Shown here: positions 61,798 to 64,000 of the stretch, in pieces
Layout: the number at the start of each line of letters is the position of its first letter
How positions within the stretch are numbered: the first letter of the stretch is position 1
Assembly (NCBI GenBank): GCA_900468805.1
Contig: UEIF01000007.1
Span: 1-64,000, forward strand
Source: Hyphomicrobiales bacterium
GTDB lineage: Bacteria > Pseudomonadota > Alphaproteobacteria > Rhizobiales > Rhizobiaceae
Direction of reading: 5' to 3'
Length of the DNA stretch: 64,000 bases
Translations under genes and position numbers: made by a program
The notes under the pieces: generated by a model
Databases searched by the model: none
What the model was told of the DNA's origin: nothing
What the model saw: only the letters and a program-made list of their open reading frames with translations

Positions 61798-62853
61798 ATG
61801 AAGACGATCAAGGGCCCCGGCCTGTTCCTTGGGCAATTCGCGGGCGATACCGCGCCTTTCAATTCCTGGGACGCGATCACCAAATGGGCAGCCGACACCG
61901 GCTACAAGGGCGTGCAGGTTCCGACCTGGGCAAGCCAGCTCATCGACCTCAAGAAGGCGGCGACCTCCAAGGACTACTGCGATGAATTCGCGGGCAAGGC
62001 GCGTGAAAACGGCGTCGAGGTCACCGAACTTTCCACCCACCTGCAGGGCCAGCTCGTTGCCGTTCATCCGGCCTATGACGAAGCCTTCGATGGTTTTGCC
62101 GCACCTGAAGTGCGCGGCAATCCGAAGGCGCGCCAGGAATGGGCCGTGCAGCAGGTCAAGTATGCCCTGACGGCTTCCAAGCATCTCGGCCTCAAGGCGC
62201 ATGCGACCTTCTCCGGGGCGCTTGCCTGGCCCTTCATCTATCCCTGGCCGCAGCGCCCGGCCGGTCTCGTCGAGACCGCCTTCGACGAGCTTGCCCGCCG
62301 CTGGAAGCCGATCCTCGACCATGCCGACGAAAACGGCATCGACGTCTGCTACGAAATCCATCCGGGCGAAGACCTGCACGACGGCATCACCTACGAGATG
62401 TTCCTGGAACGCGTCGGCAACCATCCGCGCGCCAACATGCTTTACGATCCGTCGCACTACGTTCTGCAGTGCCTCGACTATCTCGACAATATCGACATCT
62501 ACAAAGACCGCATCAAGATGTTCCACGTCAAGGATGCGGAGTTCAATCCGACCGGACGCCAGGGCGTTTACGGCGGCTATCAGGGCTGGGTCGAGCGCGC
62601 CGGCCGCTTCCGCTCGCTGGGCGACGGCCAGGTCGATTTCGGCGCCGTCTTCTCCAAGATGACCGCCAACAACTTCGATGGCTGGGCCGTGGTCGAATGG
62701 GAATGCGCGCTGAAGCATCCGGAAGACGGCGCGCGTGAAGGCGCTGAATTCGTCGCGGCGCACATCATCCGCGTCACTGAAAAGGCCTTCGACGATTTCG
62801 CTGCCGGCGGCACCGATCAGGCGGCCAACCGACGCATGTTGGGTCTGTCGTAA
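61798..62853 (+). CDS. Sugar phosphate isomerase/epimerase family protein (TIM barrel)
   Basis: The product has 351 residues, an AP-endonuclease-2-type barrel (PF01261 superfamily). Likely metal ligands are in VCYEIHPGEDLHDGITYEMF, LYDPSHYVLQ, MFHVKDAEF and VVEWECAL. Such enzymes isomerise, epimerise or dehydrate sugars and keto-sugars, like IolE or tagatose epimerases. The dehydrogenase gene follows after 27 bases, so the two probably act in sequence on the imported sugar. The ATG at 61798 has AGGGAGGA upstream; the frame from 61711 crosses the operator. Confidence 0.87.
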   Translation: MKTIKGPGLFLGQFAGDTAPFNSWDAITKWAADTGYKGVQVPTWASQLIDLKKAATSKDYCDEFAGKARENGVEVTELSTHLQGQLVAVHPAYDEAFDGFAAPEVRGNPKARQEWAVQQVKYALTASKHLGLKAHATFSGALAWPFIYPWPQRPAGLVETAFDELARRWKPILDHADENGIDVCYEIHPGEDLHDGITYEMFLERVGNHPRANMLYDPSHYVLQCLDYLDNIDIYKDRIKMFHVKDAEFNPTGRQGVYGGYQGWVERAGRFRSLGDGQVDFGAVFSKMTANNFDGWAVVEWECALKHPEDGAREGAEFVAAHIIRVTEKAFDDFAAGGTDQAANRRMLGLS

Positions 62854-62880
62854 CCGGATCAGGATTTCGAGGAGAATATC

Positions 62881-64000
62881 ATGGCAATCGAAGCATCATC
62901 CGAACAGACCCGCGAGCCGCGCATCCGGCTCGGCATGGTCGGAGGCGGGGCTGGCGCCTTCATCGGCGCCGTTCACCGTATCGCCGCGCGTATCGACGAT
63001 CAGTATGATCTGATCGCCGGCGCGCTGTCGTCGACGCCGGAAAAGGCTGCACAGTCCGGTCGCGACCTCGGTCTCGATCCGTCGCGCACCTATTCCAGCT
63101 ACCGGGAAATGGCGATCCGTGAGGCGAAGCTGAAGAACGGCATCGAGGCAGTCTCCATCGTCACGCCGAACCATGTGCATTATGACGCGGCCAAGGAGTT
63201 CCTGCGCCGCGGCATCCACGTCATCTGCGACAAGCCGCTGACCTCAAACCTTGCCGATGCCAAGAAGCTGAAGAAGGTTGCCGACGAGAGCGGCGCGCTT
63301 TTCATCCTGACGCATAATTACACCGGCTATCCGATGGTTCGTCAGGCGCGCGAGATGATCGCCAATGGCGAACTCGGCGATATCCGTATCGTCCAGGCCG
63401 AATATCCGCAGGACTGGCTGACGGAAGCCATCGAACAGTCCGGCCAGAAGCAGGCTGCATGGCGCACCGACCCGGCACAATCCGGCGTCGGCGGTTCGAC
63501 CGGCGATATCGGCACGCACGCCTACAATCTGGCTTCGTTCATCACCGGCCTGGAACTCGACAGCCTTGCTGCCGATCTCGACAGCTTCGTGCCGGGCCGT
63601 CGTCTCGACGACAACGCCCACGTGATGCTGCGCTTCAAGGCCAAGGGGTCGGAAAAGCCGGCCAAGGGCATGCTCTGGTGCAGCCAGGTGGCGCCGGGCC
63701 ACGAGAACGGTCTCAAGGTGCGCGTCTACGGCACCAAGGGTGGTTTCGAATGGGTTCAGGCCGATCCGAACTACCTCTGGTACACGCCGTTTGGCGAGTC
63801 AAAGCGGTTGATCACCCGCAACGGCGCCGGTTCCGGTACCGCTGCTGCCCGCGTTTCACGCGTTCCCTCCGGTCATCCGGAAGGTTATCTCGAAGCCTTT
63901 GCGACGATCTATACGGAAGCCGCACACGCCATCAACGCCCACAAGAAGGGCAAGGCTGTCGATAAGGCCGTGGTCTACCCGACAGTCGATGACGGCGTGA
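62881..64000 (+). CDS. Gfo/Idh/MocA-family oxidoreductase (gene runs off the right end)
   Basis: 373 codons are present with no stop, from ATG 62881. The Rossmann motif is LGMVGGGAGAFIGAVHRIAA. The cofactor and catalytic segments VTPNHVHYDAAKEFLRRG and CDKPLTSN hold the conserved EKP-like Lys (here DKP). The substrate region has VGGSTGDIGTHAYNLASFIT with Asp and His. The enzyme oxidises a sugar or polyol with NAD(P). It follows the barrel protein gene by 27 bases. The last codons (VYPTVDDGV) suggest that only 10-20 residues are missing, by comparison with typical lengths near 390. Confidence 0.88.
   Translation, partial: MAIEASSEQTREPRIRLGMVGGGAGAFIGAVHRIAARIDDQYDLIAGALSSTPEKAAQSGRDLGLDPSRTYSSYREMAIREAKLKNGIEAVSIVTPNHVHYDAAKEFLRRGIHVICDKPLTSNLADAKKLKKVADESGALFILTHNYTGYPMVRQAREMIANGELGDIRIVQAEYPQDWLTEAIEQSGQKQAAWRTDPAQSGVGGSTGDIGTHAYNLASFITGLELDSLAADLDSFVPGRRLDDNAHVMLRFKAKGSEKPAKGMLWCSQVAPGHENGLKVRVYGTKGGFEWVQADPNYLWYTPFGESKRLITRNGAGSGTAAARVSRVPSGHPEGYLEAFATIYTEAAHAINAHKKGKAVDKAVVYPTVDDGV

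Noticed and set aside
1-64000. CRISPR arrays, integrases, transposases, tRNA or rRNA genes
   Set aside because: No spaced direct repeats, recombinase motifs, tRNA-like cloverleafs or rRNA sequence were seen.

Overview
The window looks like chromosomal DNA of a Rhizobium-type alphaproteobacterium. The evidence is the high GC content, the gene families and their order (a sorbitol/mannitol ABC cluster with mtlK, an ExoD-type protein, FGGY kinases, many GntR/SorC/RpiR/LacI regulators), and a 116-bp mosaic palindrome at 54698-54813 with the architecture of the Rhizobium intergenic element RIME1. I see no insertion sequences, phage genes, CRISPR arrays, tRNA or rRNA genes. This is a dense metabolic and transport region rather than an island.

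Layout. 1-1.2 kb: start of a D-galactonate dehydratase gene behind its FadR-type regulator. 1.3-6.9 kb: OsmC protein, then a TetR-adaptor-RND efflux operon. 7-10.7 kb: beta-N-acetylhexosaminidase, a ROK sugar kinase and an ExoD-like protein. 10.8-20.9 kb: polyol utilisation cluster (SorC regulator, smoEFGK-type ABC transporter, mannitol dehydrogenase, HAD phosphatase, FGGY kinase) closed by an RpiR regulator. 21-28.3 kb: housekeeping and mixed genes (EI24 membrane protein, glyoxalase/TetR pair, endonuclease III, DUF2244, Ada-like methyltransferase, SorC regulator, transaldolase, DUF1345). 28.3-32.2 kb: ECF sigma factor with a zinc anti-sigma factor, divergent from a Tat-exported metallo-hydrolase, a TPR protein and a DoxX protein. 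32.2-40.5 kb: a 57-residue DUF1328 protein, a LuxR regulator, and an operon syntenic with E. coli ydcSTUV-patD under a LysR gene. 40.7-48.3 kb: unknown membrane-anchored protein, AraC/SDR pair, lysS-gltX, TerC, AraC-GyrI regulator. 48.4-52 kb: TetR plus EmrAB-type pump. 52.2-56.2 kb: LacI regulator, xylulokinase and xylose isomerase. 56.3-64 kb: SnoaL protein, LacI regulator, ribose-type sugar ABC transporter, TIM-barrel isomerase and a Gfo/Idh/MocA dehydrogenase that runs off the end.

The strongest regulatory observation is in the intergenic region between the ECF sigma gene and the metallo-hydrolase gene. Both strands carry the same promoter-like pair, GGAATAA, exactly 17 bases, TCTAG, one pointing at each operon. 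This predicts an autoregulated ECF sigma factor that also controls the hydrolase-TPR-DoxX operon. Other well-defined sites are tandem LacI-type operators before the sugar ABC operon with a related site before its isomerase gene, a LysR box before the putrescine-type operon, paired operators between the glyoxalase and tetR genes, and operator palindromes at the other regulators.

Several starts were moved from the longest open frame on the basis of ribosome binding sites, signal peptides or family length. Three genes are easy to miss: dgoD (cut by the left end), the DUF1328 gene (57 codons) and the terminal dehydrogenase (cut by the right end).
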